This document shows positions 5,066-7,094 of a DNA stretch of 7,094 nt, one piece after another. The notes under the pieces were generated by a model. The model did not search any database. It saw only the letters and a list, made by a program, of their open reading frames with translations, and was not told the DNA's origin. Within the stretch, counting starts at the first letter, position 1. Every line of letters begins with the position of its first letter. The stretch lies in NCBI GenBank assembly GCA_030667035.1, contig DAOUWQ010000067.1:1-7094 (forward strand), read 5' to 3'. The translations under genes and the position numbers were made by a program. The DNA is from Candidatus Heimdallarchaeota archaeon (GTDB taxonomy: Archaea; Asgardarchaeota; Heimdallarchaeia; JABLTI01).

Positions 5066-7094
5066 CTAATTTTTTCTCCGTCTCTTTCCTGTTCGAATAT
5101 AACCTATTGTAAAAATAGCAGTTACAGATAAGAGTATGGATGCTATTAATGAGAAACCTAATCCTTTAGCTCTGAGAACAACAAGCTCAAAACTTCCTGC
5201 ACCTTCCAACGCAAATACTTCAATTATAATCGTCATTGCTTCTGTACAATTGAAAAGTAATTGTAAACCGCTTCCAAAACCAGTAGGTGAAAGAGAATCT
5301 AATAGTTCCCAATCGAGTGTGTAAATTTTGATCATATAATTCGTTGTTGCAGAATTGTTGAGTATTATGTCGTAGATATCTTTCTTTAAATCAACAGTGT
5401 AATAATGATGGAGGTCTTGGATAAAATGCTCATCTTCTCCATACACAGATCCACCAGTAGTATTTTGACGACTTTTGACATCTAAAGTAGGAATAGCATA
5501 AGTGCTTATGTCAAAAGAATATTGTGAGTTTGGTGCAACACCTAAAACAATAATAGTATACCCTGAAGAAGAGAGAAAACTTCTACTGAGCTCTATAGAA
5601 CCATCATCAGGATTAACCAATGAACTTCCACTGACAATCAAATAACCATCAGAAGTAGCAGTTGAGATATACACATCAACATCACCCGATTCAATAATAC
5701 AACTCAATTCGTATACATCATCTTCTTGAATATTTATCAGATAAGTATCAATGTAGTTATCAGTAATAGTATTTTGTATCAGCGTTTCTAAAGAAATGAA
5801 ATCAGGCAATTCGGGAGGAACGAGATTATAGGTATCATAACATAAACGAATGAATTCACCCCAATTATTGTCTTGTGGTAAGTCCATTCCTGTGAAATAG
5901 GATACACTATCAGCATAATAATACATAACATTCTCTGGCAATTGATAATCAGTTATCGGATAGAACAAAGACAATCCATGAGCACTGGATAAATAACTAG
6001 TATGTTGCCAGTTATAGAAAACAGCATCTTCAATAGCATCTATCAATGAAGAAGTAACAGAATTTAATTTTGTATTAATAAAGAGAGAATCGATATTTTT
6101 ACACAAGTCAACAATATCAACAAAAGCTCCATCAGAAAATGCTCGAGAGGCACTCCTAGCAAGATAAAGTAGATATTTGTAATTATAATTCGACAATCCA
6201 TAGGAGAGGTTTGTTGCCAGATCATCGAGATGAGTCATTATTGGATCAATTTTTGTAATATTAATTGCAGATAAGCAAGTTGCATCATCTGTGGAATATT
6301 GACTGCCATATTGGTCAACAATTGCTTTACAGAAATCTTCTGGGATCATATCCGGATCTGAAGTAATATCTGAAATCAAAGTTTCATAATCATAACCATC
6401 CCAGGGAATATTATCTTCAGAAGCAACTAAATAATCACATGAATTTCTTAGTTCATATGCTAACTCTAAAACATTCATAACACAGCAATCAAGAGAAACA
6501 ATATCAATATATTCTGGGTATGTAGTTGTTGCTCCTTTTATTGCTAATTGAATATCATTTAGTGTAAGTGAATAACCGCCAGAAGTATCATCATAGCAAG
6601 CTCCATAAATGCCACCACCGTGATCCCAAAGATTTAAGCAATAGTGGTCTGCAGGAAAATTAACAAAACAATATTCAATGAAATTTTGAAGAGTAGTAGG
6701 ATCATCCATAGCCACCTCACCCATGTTGACTAATTGTGATGAATCAATATCATTTGTTACATCAGCTTCTATATTGTATATTTTTGCTCCAGTCCAATCA
6801 CCATTTGAAGTATCATAACCATCGATGCGATCAATCAAGACTATTACGTTAACATCATCAACTGACCCACCTCCGCGTTCCATCTCACCAATATCATCTA
6901 TAGCGGCATCTTCGAGATTGTTATCTCCATCCAAATACGTCATAATAGTCCATTTCTTTCTCGTAGCTGTAGGAAGTATATCATTTGACTCTTGAAAATC
7001 ATCAGTGAATAAATCATCTTCAATCGATTGAGAAAGATAAAGGCCAGTTGCTATTTCATCTGCTGAAATATTTGAATAAGAATTTGTACCGTGA
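5066..7094 (-). CDS. Clostripain-family (C11) cysteine peptidase, surface-anchored (N-terminus outside window)
   Basis: The frame stays open for 50 codons upstream of the ATG at 6943 to the window edge. It gives RKKWTI directly before MTYLDGDNNLE, and KKWT-x-M-x-YLDGDNNLE is the conserved C11 opening, so that ATG is internal. The signal peptide, expected for this family, is not visible. Numbered from that Met, the catalytic His is H108 (LWDHGGG) and the nucleophile C154 (DIVSLDCCVM). D152 and D182 (SEDNIPWDGYDY) match acidic substrate-pocket positions of C11 enzymes, which favour cleavage after basic residues. AHGLSLFYP (321-329) is another family landmark. Residues about 395-480 and 510-590 look like two beta-sandwich domains of the PPC type. 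A hydrophobic segment (about 596-616) followed by RTGKRRRKN should anchor the protein with the peptidase outside. The likely role is protein or peptide breakdown, or processing, at the cell surface. A hairpin/T-run terminator follows. Confidence 0.92.
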   Translation of the reverse strand, partial: HGTNSYSNISADEIATGLYLSQSIEDDLFTDDFQESNDILPTATRKKWTIMTYLDGDNNLEDAAIDDIGEMERGGGSVDDVNVIVLIDRIDGYDTSNGDWTGAKIYNIEADVTNDIDSSQLVNMGEVAMDDPTTLQNFIEYCFVNFPADHYCLNLWDHGGGIYGACYDDTSGGYSLTLNDIQLAIKGATTTYPEYIDIVSLDCCVMNVLELAYELRNSCDYLVASEDNIPWDGYDYETLISDITSDPDMIPEDFCKAIVDQYGSQYSTDDATCLSAINITKIDPIMTHLDDLATNLSYGLSNYNYKYLLYLARSASRAFSDGAFVDIVDLCKNIDSLFINTKLNSVTSSLIDAIEDAVFYNWQHTSYLSSAHGLSLFYPITDYQLPENVMYYYADSVSYFTGMDLPQDNNWGEFIRLCYDTYNLVPPELPDFISLETLIQNTITDNYIDTYLINIQEDDVYELSCIIESGDVDVYISTATSDGYLIVSGSSLVNPDDGSIELSRSFLSSSGYTIIVLGVAPNSQYSFDISTYAIPTLDVKSRQNTTGGSVYGEDEHFIQDLHHYYTVDLKKDIYDIILNNSATTNYMIKIYTLDWELLDSLSPTGFGSGLQLLFNCTEAMTIIIEVFALEGAGSFELVVLRAKGLGFSLIASILLSVTAIFTIGYIRTGKRRRKN

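Noticed and set aside
5136..5324. Plus-strand open frame of 62 codons opposite the end of the peptidase
   Set aside because: It lies opposite the beta domain and membrane anchor of a well-supported gene and resembles no protein family.
6941..6943. ATG as the start of the peptidase
   Set aside because: It lies inside the conserved KKWTIM-YLDGDNN opening of the C11 domain, with 50 more open codons upstream, so it is an internal Met.

Overview
The window looks archaeal, and an Asgard-type (Lokiarchaeia/Heimdallarchaeia-like) archaeon is a reasonable but unproven guess. The DNA is strongly A+T-rich. The winged-helix gene has a TTTAAATA box behind a purine-rich BRE-like stretch. The radical SAM protein resembles the MJ_1487 family, which is mostly archaeal. 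The cell-surface peptidase ends in one membrane anchor followed by a basic tail, a layout common in archaeal secreted proteins. No rRNA, tRNA, CRISPR array, insertion sequence or attachment site was seen.

Layout. Bases 1-2310 (+) hold the 3' part of a long helical protein of unknown function that ends in two tandem zinc-ribbon-like modules. Bases 2402-2782 (+) encode a small winged-helix protein with a poly-glutamate tail. It has its own promoter and a perfect 8+8 dyad near the predicted transcription start. Three minus-strand genes converge on this pair. Reading leftward from the right edge they are a clostripain-family (C11) peptidase (5066-7094, N-terminus outside the window), a TrmJ-like SPOUT RNA 2'-O-methyltransferase (4215-4946), and a B12-binding-domain/radical SAM protein (2794-4107). 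The peptidase is separated from the methyltransferase by a hairpin plus T-run terminator (5011-5053). The two plus-strand genes and the radical SAM gene end only 11 bases apart, tail to tail.

There is no convincing shared pathway. The genes appear to be separate units: RNA modification, an orphan radical SAM enzyme, surface proteolysis, a likely autoregulated DNA-binding protein, and a large cytoplasmic-looking helical zinc protein. The parts most worth following up are the helical/double-zinc-ribbon protein, whose two zinc modules have identical length and spacing, and the dyad over the winged-helix gene's start site. Next come the peptidase, whose activation loop lacks a basic residue, and a GC-rich octamer repeated four times. 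Both outermost genes are cut by the window edges. No stretch of more than 300 bases is without a gene; the longest gap is about 120 bases.
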